64,000 nucleotides of DNA from Francisella sp. LA112445 (GTDB lineage Bacteria > Pseudomonadota > Gammaproteobacteria > Francisellales > Francisellaceae). The number at the start of each line of letters is the position of its first letter. The first letter of the stretch is position 1. The notes below the pieces were generated by a model that was given only the letters and a program-made list of their open reading frames with translations, had not been told where the DNA came from and searched no databases. The stretch spans positions 1,798,001 through 1,862,000 of the forward strand of contig NZ_CP041030.1 of assembly GCF_012224145.1 (NCBI RefSeq), written 5' to 3'. A program made the translations under genes and the position numbers. Positions 38,715-47,327 of this stretch are shown in pieces.

Positions 38715-40013
38715 TTATACGCTATATTTAACAACTTTTTCTTTACTATATATTACCTGCTCAAGATCATTTAATCTTCTTCTACCCATCTGCTTAACAG
38801 GCATAACAAATGTCATAAGTACACCAATGCCACATAGTATAAACATAAGTAAAGAAACACCTAACACTGGAGACATTACACCAGTTATAAATGTTGCAAG
38901 TAAAGGAGCAAATCCAGAAATTGATGCTCCAAGTCCATATACGATAGATGCACCAGAAGCTCGCACGTTTGAAGGGAACACTTCTGTATAACATGGATTT
39001 GCAGCTCCTTGTATCATACCTGTCATAATAGCTAAAATAATAAGTATAAAAGTTGAAAACTCTAAGCGTCCAGCATCTAATAAATATATCAATATTGGTG
39101 ATAAAATTAATGAAACTATAAAACTAAAAAGTAATACTTCTTTTCGGCCTATCTTATCAGATATAAAACCAAAGAAAGGGGTTGATAAAAACATAAAGAA
39201 TATGGCAATAGTATTAACTGTCAAGGCCACAGATAGATGCATACCTAATATATCAACCATATATGTCGTCATATAGGTTATATCTATATAGTAAATCATT
39301 AGCGCAACTGTCGCTATTGTTGTAACAGATATAAGATGTCTTCTATATGTTTTTGTTAACTGAATAACGGGAGATCTTGACTCTGATAGAAAACTCTCTT
39401 TTTCATCTTTTTCTCTAAAGAATAAAAATGCTATTAAAAGTATTGCCCCTAATGCAAAAGGAATTCTCCAAACTAAATTACCCCAATCAGCAGGAAAAAT
39501 ATTTACAGCTAGAGAGCTAACAGCAGATGCCAAAATAAAGCCAAGAATTGATGTTGAAAATGCAACTGAGACATTAAATCCAGTATATCTAAGCTGGCTA
39601 TCTTCTGAAGCAATAGCCATCAAGTTACCAAACTGGCCTCCAGCTGAAACGCCTTGGAATATTCTTATTACAACTAAAATTATAGGTGCAAGTACGCCTA
39701 CACTTGCATAAGTAGGTATAAAAGCCATTATTATAGTAGGTATAGCCATAAATAATATAGCTATATTCATAGCAAAATGACGACCTTTTCTATCTCCAAG
39801 ATATCCAAAAAATATAGATCCTAATGGTCTTGCAATATACCCCGCAGCAAAAGTTCCAAAAGTTAGCAATAAAGATAGCCAACTACTTTGTGATGGAAAA
39901 AACTGATGCGAGATGATTATAGCAAAATAACCATATAACGAATAATCATACCACTCTATCATATTGCCGAATGATACCTTAACTGTTTTTATAAAACTCT
40001 TCTTAAATGACAA
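38715..40013 (-). CDS. MHS-family MFS transporter
   Basis: A 432-residue metabolite:H+ symporter-type major facilitator, similar to ProP and ShiA. Evidence: MIEWYDYSLYGYFAIII in helix 1, FGYLGDRKGRHFAMN, FQGVSAGGQFGNLMAIASE (the MHS helix-4 motif), and FISDKIGRKEVLL. The substrate is likely a small organic acid, betaine or amino acid. The start is a TTG at 40013, strongly supported by GGGGAGGT seven bases upstream; the next Met lies inside helix 1. Confidence 0.86.
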   Translation of the reverse strand: MSFKKSFIKTVKVSFGNMIEWYDYSLYGYFAIIISHQFFPSQSSWLSLLLTFGTFAAGYIARPLGSIFFGYLGDRKGRHFAMNIAILFMAIPTIIMAFIPTYASVGVLAPIILVVIRIFQGVSAGGQFGNLMAIASEDSQLRYTGFNVSVAFSTSILGFILASAVSSLAVNIFPADWGNLVWRIPFALGAILLIAFLFFREKDEKESFLSESRSPVIQLTKTYRRHLISVTTIATVALMIYYIDITYMTTYMVDILGMHLSVALTVNTIAIFFMFLSTPFFGFISDKIGRKEVLLFSFIVSLILSPILIYLLDAGRLEFSTFILIILAIMTGMIQGAANPCYTEVFPSNVRASGASIVYGLGASISGFAPLLATFITGVMSPVLGVSLLMFILCGIGVLMTFVMPVKQMGRRRLNDLEQVIYSKEKVVKYSV

Positions 40014-40184
40014 AGGGTTTACCTCCCCTAAAACAAGTATTTATTAACATTCAAATTTACATTCTTAAATATTCATTTTACGAATGTGGATAAATATTAT
40101 CATTTAATTTAAAAAGTGGTTAAAAATATGATAGCAAAATGTATAAATTTGAGAATAGCTCCAAGCACCTCCCAAAAATATATT

Positions 40185-40733
40185 TTAGCAGTATTTATCT
40201 ATTCCTTGTAGATTGTTTACTTTAGCCCAATCAAAACATTTGCCAGGATCAGTCTTTCTTCCTGGAGCTATATTCTGATGTCCTGTAATAGCATTTAATC
40301 CAGTGTAGGATTTTTTCAAATCTGACAATAAAGCATTTAGACTTTTATACTGTTCAAACTCATAAGCAGTTTTATCTGTACCTTGTAGCTCTATTCCAAT
40401 AGAAAAATCATTACAACCTTGCCTTCCTTGAAAGCTACTCACACCAGCATGCCAGGCCCTATCATCTACTGAAACAAACTGAATAATCTCTCCAGTACGT
40501 TTGATGTAAAAATGTGCAGAGACTTCAACACCCTCTAGATCAGCAAAACTCTTATGAGATTCACAATCTAACTTATTTCTAAATAAATTCTCAACATTAT
40601 CGTTTAAATACTCCCCTTCAGGCAAACTTATACAGTGAATCACAACCAAATTAATTTCTAAATCACTAGGTCTTTGATTAAAGTTTTTACTAACGATATG
40701 TTTAGCTTTTTTATACCAGCCTTGATTGAACAT
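40185..40733 (-). CDS. ampD: 1,6-anhydro-N-acetylmuramoyl-L-alanine amidase AmpD
   Basis: Cytoplasmic zinc amidase of 182 residues that removes the peptide from recycled anhydromuropeptides. Expected zinc ligands are His in VVIHCISLPEG, His in AITGHQNIAPGRKTDPG and Asp in the same DPG segment. HAGVSSFQGRQGCNDFSIGIELQG is the amidase_2 core (quoted in part: GCNDFSIGIELQG). No signal peptide is present, fitting AmpD rather than AmiD. It is divergent from the PAP2 gene. Confidence 0.93.
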   Translation of the reverse strand: MFNQGWYKKAKHIVSKNFNQRPSDLEINLVVIHCISLPEGEYLNDNVENLFRNKLDCESHKSFADLEGVEVSAHFYIKRTGEIIQFVSVDDRAWHAGVSSFQGRQGCNDFSIGIELQGTDKTAYEFEQYKSLNALLSDLKKSYTGLNAITGHQNIAPGRKTDPGKCFDWAKVNNLQGIDKYC

Positions 40734-40785
40734 CTTAGGTTTTCAAAAGTAGTTATGATAATATTATACTCTATCAACTAACCTA

Positions 40786-41445
40786 ATGGTTTTAAATAGT
40801 TTAATTATGAAGTGTTTAGATTGTAAACTTGCGAAAAATACTATTATATATGGGATTATTACATTAATTATTGTAATACTTAGTTATAACTTTTTGGATA
40901 TCAAAGTAACTACAGCAATCCACTCAGATGATTTTTTTGGCACTAAGATAAGCACTTTAGCTTCTTTAATATCTCAAGTAGCATCACCAAAAGTTTGGGC
41001 AGTACTTACCTTAATAGTTACAGTAATTTGCATTATCAGATATTTGCGTAAAAAAACCTCTGACAAATTATATGTAATGTCTCTATCTTTAATACTAACT
41101 ATTATCGTTGCAGGTGTTTTAAAAGTTTTACTTGCTAGGTATAGACCCGAGATGCTTTTATTTAAAGATCAATACGGTTTTCACTTTTTATCTTTTAAAA
41201 AAGCTTATAACTCAATGCCATCTGGGCATACTACTTTATCATTTGCTGGCTTATTAGCAATAGCTAACTTTTTTGAGAAAAAATACATTACGATAATCGC
41301 TGCAGTTATAGCAACTGTAGTTGCGATAAGCAGAGTTATTGTCTTAGATCATTATGTTTCTGATGTTATATTATCTGCATATATAGGATCATTTTGCTAT
41401 TTATGGGCAAAAGCTTTTGTCGAAAGTAGACAAGCTACTAAATAA
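40786..41445 (+). CDS. PAP2-family membrane phosphatase
   Basis: A 219-residue inner-membrane phosphatase. All three acid-phosphatase motifs are present: KVLLARYRP, NSMPSGHTT and SRVIVLDHYVSDVI. About five hydrophobic segments surround them. Members dephosphorylate undecaprenyl pyrophosphate, phosphatidylglycerophosphate or lipid A; I cannot choose between these. The start could also be the Met eight codons in; neither has a clear ribosome site. It converges on rppH with an eight-base overlap of coding ends. Confidence 0.82.
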   Translation: MVLNSLIMKCLDCKLAKNTIIYGIITLIIVILSYNFLDIKVTTAIHSDDFFGTKISTLASLISQVASPKVWAVLTLIVTVICIIRYLRKKTSDKLYVMSLSLILTIIVAGVLKVLLARYRPEMLLFKDQYGFHFLSFKKAYNSMPSGHTTLSFAGLLAIANFFEKKYITIIAAVIATVVAISRVIVLDHYVSDVILSAYIGSFCYLWAKAFVESRQATK

Positions 41446-41902
41446 ACTCTTTAAAATAAGTCAAAGCCTTTCTATATACATCTTGTTTAAAATAAACCAC
41501 ATGATTTATTGGGTACCAATAACTAACCCAACGCCAATTATCAAACTCTGGCGAATCATTAGCCTCTAAATCAATGTTATTTTCAGAGCTTTTCAATCTT
41601 AATAAAAACCATTTTTGTTTTTGTCCAACACATATTGGCTCTTTACCTCTAAGTAATGAATCAGGGATATCATATTTATACCATTCTCTTGTTGAAGCTA
41701 TAACCTCAACATCCTGAGGCCTCAAACCGACCTCTTCGTGAAGTTCACGATACATAGCCTGTAATGGAGTCTCTCCAGAAGATACTCCCCCTTGAGGAAA
41801 TTGCCATGAAGCCCTGTTTCTTCTTTGGCCCCAAAAAACCCTATTTTGTTTATTAAGTAAAACTATAGCAACATTTGCTCTATACCCACTTTTATCTATC
41901 AT
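41438..41902 (-). CDS. rppH: RNA pyrophosphohydrolase
   Basis: A 154-residue Nudix enzyme that removes pyrophosphate from mRNA 5' ends and so triggers decay. It starts MIDKSGYRANVAIVL and the Nudix box is GGVSSGETPLQAMYRELHEEVGL (GX5EX7REUXEEXGU fits). The WGQRRNRASWQFPQGG segment and the later Trp-rich end are typical of RppH/YgdP. Confidence 0.94.
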   Translation of the reverse strand: MIDKSGYRANVAIVLLNKQNRVFWGQRRNRASWQFPQGGVSSGETPLQAMYRELHEEVGLRPQDVEVIASTREWYKYDIPDSLLRGKEPICVGQKQKWFLLRLKSSENNIDLEANDSPEFDNWRWVSYWYPINHVVYFKQDVYRKALTYFKEFI

Positions 41903-41973
41903 TATTTAAAGAAATATTTCTTCTACCTAATATTTATTCTAAACTAATTTTTGACAGTTTGTTACTTTTCTAG

Positions 41974-42106
41974 TTCGAATAATTAAGGTTATAGCAAAAG
42001 ATAAATTATATATTTTTAGAGCATATCCTAATAAAAATATCATCTACAAGCTGATTTTGGCCTCTAAGATATACATCTCAGCATAAATAATTTATTATTA
42101 TTCGAA
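41974..42106. promoter_or_regulatory. Widely spaced inverted repeat upstream of the A-T-R gene
   Basis: Perfect 10-bp inverted copies TTCGAATAAT (41974-41983) and ATTATTCGAA (42097-42106), each containing the palindrome TTCGAA, lie in the 213-bp gap before the adenylating reductase gene. The second ends nine bases before the start codon. They could be two half-sites for a regulator. A TTGACA at 41951-41956 could be a -35 box, but I see no well-spaced -10. Confidence 0.4.
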
Positions 42107-42115
42107 TCATTAATA

Positions 42116-45064
42116 ATGATTTTAAAAGAGAATTTCGTGAACTCTACTTTAAGTGATTTTTTTCTAAATCAAGCAAAGCAAACGCCTAATAATATTGCTA
42201 TTACAGACTCAAATATAGAATTAACATACCAACAAACTGCTAATCATGTTAAATTTTTAGCACAATATTTACAAAATAAAGGATATGGGCCAGAAAGCAT
42301 AATCTCTATATATAGCTCAAAACGCTATGAAATTATTATAGCTTTTTTAGCTATCTCTAGCTTTGGTGCAAGCTGTGTTCAGTTAGATAAATCTTTCCCT
42401 CTACCCTTACTAAAAGATATTATTGAAGATACTCAATCAGATTTAATATTATGTGATGAAATACCTGATATAAAGACTGTAGAGTGTTTTAACTATATCA
42501 ATATAATTAATCAGTATAACCTAGAGGATATACAAAATTTCAATCAAATTTCTGTCGATCCTGAAAAAGGATTTTGGTTGGTATATTCATCTGGTACTAC
42601 TGGTAAAAATAAAGGTATATCCATATCCCATAGAGCAATACTATCTTCTTATGAGATTAGAGAAACAGTCAAAGCATATAATGAGAATAGCTCAATTGGC
42701 TGTAATATTTACTATCTATGGGAAGCTTTTAGACCTCTAATCAAAGGAGGAAGAACTAATATTATTCCTGATGATGTGCTCTATGACTTCAAAGCACTAT
42801 CACAATATATTATAGATAAAAAAATTAATGAGATACTCTTTACGCCATCATATCTAGAAACACTACTTTCAACATCAAAAGATATTGCTAAAGAAATATT
42901 TAAAAATATAGATACTTGCTGGCTTAATGGTGAAGTTGTATCTAGTTGGTTACAGCATAATTTAGAAGAGTTCATGTCTGAGACAAACATCTATAATTTA
43001 TACTCAATCTCAGAATGTCACGATGTAGCCACTTATAAATTACATAGAAATGATAAAAATCTAGAAGCTGATGGCATTGTACCTGTAGGACATGTACTAC
43101 CTAAAGTAGATGCTATTGTTTTAGATGATAATAATCAAATGGTCAAAAATGGCGATAAAGGAGAAGTCTATATCCATGCTATAGGCTTAGCTAATGAATA
43201 TATAAATAGACCAGATTTAAATAAAGAGCGTTTTATTGAAGCTAGTAATAGTCCTATTGGTAAACGTCTATATAAAACTGGTGACTATGGTAAATTATCT
43301 GAAGATGGTCAACTAATCACAATATATGGTCGCTGTGACTATATCATAAAGCTGCGAGGCTATACACTTTCACTACCTTTCATAGAATCAGTTATTAAAG
43401 ACAAGCTTGATATCATGCATTGTGTCGTTAATAAAACTGGTGAGACTCGAATGTCAGAATATCTAGTTGCATATCTAGAAATACCAAGCGATAAACAACA
43501 AAGTTTTCGTGAAAAATGGCAACTTAAAGATAATAAACCTTCAAAAGCACTTCTTGACAAAATATCACCTTTCCTAGCACATTATATGCTTCCAAAACAT
43601 ATAGTTCTTCTTGATGAGATCCCTCTAAATAGGTATTCAAACAAATTAGATAGAAATAGTTTAACTCTCGATGATAAAGCTGTTTATGTTGAGCAGGAAA
43701 TAAAAAATATTGAATCACTAGATGATTATAAATTACTTTGGGCAAATATCCTGAATATCTCAAAAGATGATATTAATACAGATAGTTGTTTTTTTGAGCT
43801 TGGTGGTTCTTCATTATCAACGATGTTACTAATAAGCAAACTTAAAGAACTTGATTTTGAAGTTAAAATAACTGATTTTATTGCAGCAAGTCAACTTAGT
43901 AGTAGCTATAATTTATTATCAAAATCTTCTAAAGGTTCTGAGCAAAATCTCTCAAAATTAATTCTAGATGATGTTGATAATTTATTTACAGATTTAAAGC
44001 CTAAAATACAAAACCTTAAACAAGAGCTAAACGAATCATCTAAAAATATACTTCTTACTGGAGTAACAGGCTTTCTTGGATCTCATACTCTTAAAACATT
44101 AGTTGCTAATAAAAATATAGAAGCTATTTATTGTTTAGTTCGCGCTAAGAACCAACAGCAAGCAGAAACTAGACTAGAAAATATCCTTAAAAAACTCAAT
44201 ATTGAAAAATCTCATAAAATTGTTTGTCTAGGTGGAGATATTTCAGCAAAAGAATTTGGTTGGCAATCAGGAAAGTATCTAGAGTATGCTAGCAAAATTG
44301 ATACTGTAATTCATACAGCTGCATCTGTTAATTTATTACTTCCATATAATGCTTTAAGAAGTAGCAACTTTATTGGAACCGCAAATATTATTGATTTTTG
44401 CTCTACAAGTAAAGCAAAGCACTTAGTCCATATATCTACAAATGGTATCTTCCCTTTACACCTTAACAAAAAGTTTAGCGAAAACCAAAATATCGAATGG
44501 CTAGACTCATTACAATCAGGATATTCTCAAACTAAATGGGCTGCTGAAAAACTAATTCATAATTCAGTAAAAGAAGGCTTAAATGCTACAGTACTAAGGC
44601 TAGGCAATATTTCACCTGTATATAATAATTATATTAATGATTCAGATACAAACTGGATACTAATTAAAGAAATAAATTCTCAACGAAAAATACCAACTGA
44701 TATAAATCTAGAAATGACTCCTGTTGATCACATTTCTAAAATTATAGAGCACCTTGTCTTAGAGAAGCATGCTGATAGATATATCTACAATATAACTAAC
44801 AAGAATTTCCTTAATGCACAAACATTAGCAAAAGTTTCTAATTACGAGATTATTCCTTCAGATACTTGGAGCAAATCAATTACTGATAATTCTGCTAAAT
44901 ACTTAGCTTCTGACCATGCAAATATTGATGCCTCAATAAACTTATATGATAGGTCAAATTATGAATCACTAATGTCAAAGATAAATATTGATTATCCAGA
45001 AATAACTGAAAGCTACATAAATAAAATTTTCCTAAGGAGAGATAATGAATCTACTCAAAGATAA
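42116..45064 (+). CDS. Stand-alone NRPS-like adenylation-thiolation-reductase (A-T-R) protein
   Basis: A 982-residue three-domain enzyme. Adenylation domain, about 10-525: core A3 SSGTTGKNKG at 158-167, A5 NLYSISECHD, A7 RLYKTGDYG, A8 GRCDYIIKLRGY, A10 RYSNKLDR. Carrier protein, about 530-610: LGGSSL with Ser566 for phosphopantetheine. Thioester-reductase domain, about 640-980: NADPH loop TGVTGFLG at 648-655, HTAASVNLLLPY, and YSQTK at 803-807. There is no condensation domain. It should load one acid, most likely an amino acid, as a thioester and release it reductively as aldehyde or alcohol. It overlaps the next SDR gene by 20 bp. Carboxylic acid reductase or aminoadipate reductase are related architectures. 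Confidence 0.88.
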   Translation: MILKENFVNSTLSDFFLNQAKQTPNNIAITDSNIELTYQQTANHVKFLAQYLQNKGYGPESIISIYSSKRYEIIIAFLAISSFGASCVQLDKSFPLPLLKDIIEDTQSDLILCDEIPDIKTVECFNYINIINQYNLEDIQNFNQISVDPEKGFWLVYSSGTTGKNKGISISHRAILSSYEIRETVKAYNENSSIGCNIYYLWEAFRPLIKGGRTNIIPDDVLYDFKALSQYIIDKKINEILFTPSYLETLLSTSKDIAKEIFKNIDTCWLNGEVVSSWLQHNLEEFMSETNIYNLYSISECHDVATYKLHRNDKNLEADGIVPVGHVLPKVDAIVLDDNNQMVKNGDKGEVYIHAIGLANEYINRPDLNKERFIEASNSPIGKRLYKTGDYGKLSEDGQLITIYGRCDYIIKLRGYTLSLPFIESVIKDKLDIMHCVVNKTGETRMSEYLVAYLEIPSDKQQSFREKWQLKDNKPSKALLDKISPFLAHYMLPKHIVLLDEIPLNRYSNKLDRNSLTLDDKAVYVEQEIKNIESLDDYKLLWANILNISKDDINTDSCFFELGGSSLSTMLLISKLKELDFEVKITDFIAASQLSSSYNLLSKSSKGSEQNLSKLILDDVDNLFTDLKPKIQNLKQELNESSKNILLTGVTGFLGSHTLKTLVANKNIEAIYCLVRAKNQQQAETRLENILKKLNIEKSHKIVCLGGDISAKEFGWQSGKYLEYASKIDTVIHTAASVNLLLPYNALRSSNFIGTANIIDFCSTSKAKHLVHISTNGIFPLHLNKKFSENQNIEWLDSLQSGYSQTKWAAEKLIHNSVKEGLNATVLRLGNISPVYNNYINDSDTNWILIKEINSQRKIPTDINLEMTPVDHISKIIEHLVLEKHADRYIYNITNKNFLNAQTLAKVSNYEIIPSDTWSKSITDNSAKYLASDHANIDASINLYDRSNYESLMSKINIDYPEITESYINKIFLRRDNESTQR

Positions 45065-45764
45065 ACATATTCTAATAGTTGGATCATCTAGCGGAATGGG
45101 CAAAGCTATAGCTGAACTATGTCTTACTAAAGAAATGAAGATATCTCTATGCTCTCGCCGCAAGACAAATATCACAGGCGATAATGTTTTTTATCAGTCT
45201 GTAGATATTCAAGAGCTAAGTTCTGTGGAGGATCTTATCACTAAATCTATAGAAACCTTTGGCGAATTTGATTATATAGTCAATTGTGCTGGGGTAATGT
45301 ACTATCAATGTATAGAAAATAGAAATTACGAAGAGTGGATGAAAACTATAAATACCAATGTAATTGGTTTTACAAATCTACTTTACGCAGTTCTACCATC
45401 GTTAATCAAAAATAAAGGTATGCTTATTAATATAACTTCTGATGCTGCTAGACAAGCTTTCCCAGGACTTGCGATATACTCTGGATCAAAAGCATTTATG
45501 GAATATACCCTAAGAGCAATCCGTCAAGAGCTTATAGATAAGGATGTTAGAGTTATAAATATCCAACCAGGCAATGTTGCAACACCTCTACAGAATATGT
45601 CTTCTGATCATGATGCTGTCAAAAAATATGCCAGTAATGACTCTAAATGTTTTATAACACCTCAGCAAATAGCTGAAACAATAGTATTCGCCATGAATCA
45701 ACCCAAAAATGTCGCTTTAAATGAAATCCTTATAGAACCTCAAAAAGAACCTATTAGTGGTTAA
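45045..45764 (+). CDS. SDR oxidoreductase coupled to the A-T-R protein
   Basis: A 239-residue SDR. The cofactor motif is VGSSSGMGKAIAE at the N terminus (a Gly-rich loop lacking the usual first Thr), followed by NCAGVMYY, then Ser in NITSDAAR and YSGSK as the catalytic YxxxK. AAGGAGA at 45034-45040 precedes the ATG, which lies within the end of the A-T-R gene; translation is probably coupled. A natural role is to reduce further, or reoxidise, the aldehyde or alcohol released by the upstream protein. Confidence 0.87.
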   Translation: MNLLKDKHILIVGSSSGMGKAIAELCLTKEMKISLCSRRKTNITGDNVFYQSVDIQELSSVEDLITKSIETFGEFDYIVNCAGVMYYQCIENRNYEEWMKTINTNVIGFTNLLYAVLPSLIKNKGMLINITSDAARQAFPGLAIYSGSKAFMEYTLRAIRQELIDKDVRVINIQPGNVATPLQNMSSDHDAVKKYASNDSKCFITPQQIAETIVFAMNQPKNVALNEILIEPQKEPISG

Positions 45765-45852
45765 TAAAAATCTATAAAATAAATTATTAACTTGTAATAA
45801 CTACCTCAATTCGCTAAAGTATTGTAAATTTTTATAAATATCGGTTATACAT

Positions 45853-46737
45853 TTGGATTTTAAGAAAAGAGCATTTCTTTTTGGCGCTTTATCAGGCATT
45901 TTCTGGGGACTTGATTATACATTAGCAGGACAAGTTCATACTTTATTAACTATGACTTTCTTAGTTTCAATGTGGCTAACTTCTATTCATGATTTAGGAG
46001 TTGCTGGAACTATAGGAGTTATTTCCAAATCATCCGTAAAAAAAGTCAAAGATCTAAAACCATGGCAAATCATAAGTATTTGCTGTATCCCTCTACTAGG
46101 TGGCTTAGCAATGACTATGTATATGCTTTCAACCAAAGATATTGCTACAGGAACGGCTATTATAATATCTTCATGTTATCCTGCAGTAGGGATGATCGGA
46201 GCTAGAATATTTCTTAGAGAATCACTAACAAAACTTAAGATAATAGGATTTATAATAGTTGCCATAGGGATAGCCTTGACAGCCACAAATGAACTCGGAG
46301 ACAAAGCAAATGGATTAACTGGTCTATTTTTTGCAATCTTAGCTGCAGTATTTTGGGGGTTAGAAGGAGTTATTTATAAATTAATTCTTAATGCTAATGT
46401 TGAGGTTAACACTCTGCTTTTCTTACGTAAAATCTCAACAATATTTGTTTTTTTACCAGTCACATGGCTTGTAATAGATACTGTTAACATTTATATTTTA
46501 CTTCTAATTCTTGCCATTGGAATTATTGGATATATCGCTGACTTATCATATATGCAAGCTTTTAAACACTCTAATGTAACGCTGGCAATGTCATTAAATA
46601 TTACTTATATTATTTGGGGGCCTCTATTTGCATTTGTGTTATTTGATCAGGATATTAATGTAATTATTATGATCATTTGTGCCATTCTAATTTTCTTAGG
46701 AAACTTTTTAATCTTTAAATCAAAATCAGTATATTAA
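45853..46737 (+). CDS. EamA (DMT superfamily) transporter
   Basis: A 294-residue carrier with about ten membrane helices in two EamA repeats; the second begins near LFFAILAAVFWGLEGVIYK. The first half has GALSGIFWGLDYTLAG. EamA proteins often export amino acids or metabolites, so this could export the product of the preceding two genes, 88 bp upstream. The start is a TTG at 45853 without a clear ribosome site, so the N terminus is uncertain. Its stop overlaps that of the convergent HAD gene in TTAA. Confidence 0.82.
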   Translation: MDFKKRAFLFGALSGIFWGLDYTLAGQVHTLLTMTFLVSMWLTSIHDLGVAGTIGVISKSSVKKVKDLKPWQIISICCIPLLGGLAMTMYMLSTKDIATGTAIIISSCYPAVGMIGARIFLRESLTKLKIIGFIIVAIGIALTATNELGDKANGLTGLFFAILAAVFWGLEGVIYKLILNANVEVNTLLFLRKISTIFVFLPVTWLVIDTVNIYILLLILAIGIIGYIADLSYMQAFKHSNVTLAMSLNITYIIWGPLFAFVLFDQDINVIIMIICAILIFLGNFLIFKSKSVY

Positions 46738-47318
46738 AATACAGAATTCTCACCATATAGATAGTTTGGTAACTGAAAAGTATTCAGTGTATAACCACCT
46801 GTCAAATCAGAAGATTGGTCTCCTATTGAAATAAGCACCTTATAGCCTAAAGACTCTATATATGCTCTTCTTTCAGCCTTAAAATTTTTAAAATCTTTAG
46901 AAGAATATATTGAGATATCTCTTGGAAAGACAAATACATCCTCAAAATCAACATATCCTGCATTTTGTAATGCTTGCTTTGTTGCATTTAAATAAGTTGC
47001 AAACCTAGCACTAATAAAAAATACTTTAATCCCTTTATTAATACAGTATTGATAAAAATCCAAAGTTGGCTTTATTGGTTCAGCATCTGTCTTAGCAATT
47101 AGCTCATTCCAGATGTTATGATTTTCCTCTTGAGGAAAGCCAACATCCTTAAGCGATTTATAATGATTTAGAGATGTCTCATCAATGTCTAGAACTACAG
47201 CACAGTCTTGTAAAGATACTTGTGAATCGATTACTTTTTTTGCTTGTTCAAGGATTTCTCTGACTTGATTGCTATGAGCATCACTCTCATAGAAAGAAAT
47301 AACATTTTGCTTTGTCAT
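46734..47318 (-). CDS. HAD-family (class B acid phosphatase-like) phosphatase
   Basis: A 194-residue HAD hydrolase. Motif I is VVLDIDETSLNHY, with Asp44 as nucleophile and Asp46 as acid/base, matching the DxDET form of the acid phosphatase B / lipoprotein e(P4) group. Motif II lies in VFFISAR and motif IV is ISIGDQSSDLTGG. Unlike secreted members it has no signal peptide, so it probably acts in the cytoplasm on a small phosphorylated metabolite. It follows the oxygenase gene by nine bases in one unit. Confidence 0.83.
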   Translation of the reverse strand: MTKQNVISFYESDAHSNQVREILEQAKKVIDSQVSLQDCAVVLDIDETSLNHYKSLKDVGFPQEENHNIWNELIAKTDAEPIKPTLDFYQYCINKGIKVFFISARFATYLNATKQALQNAGYVDFEDVFVFPRDISIYSSKDFKNFKAERRAYIESLGYKVLISIGDQSSDLTGGYTLNTFQLPNYLYGENSVF

Positions 47319-47327
47319 TTTTGAGAT

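Noticed and set aside
40786-41445. Lipid A 4'-phosphatase LpxF
   Set aside because: The PAP2 motifs fit the superfamily, but the sequence does not match what I recall of Francisella LpxF, so no symbol is given.
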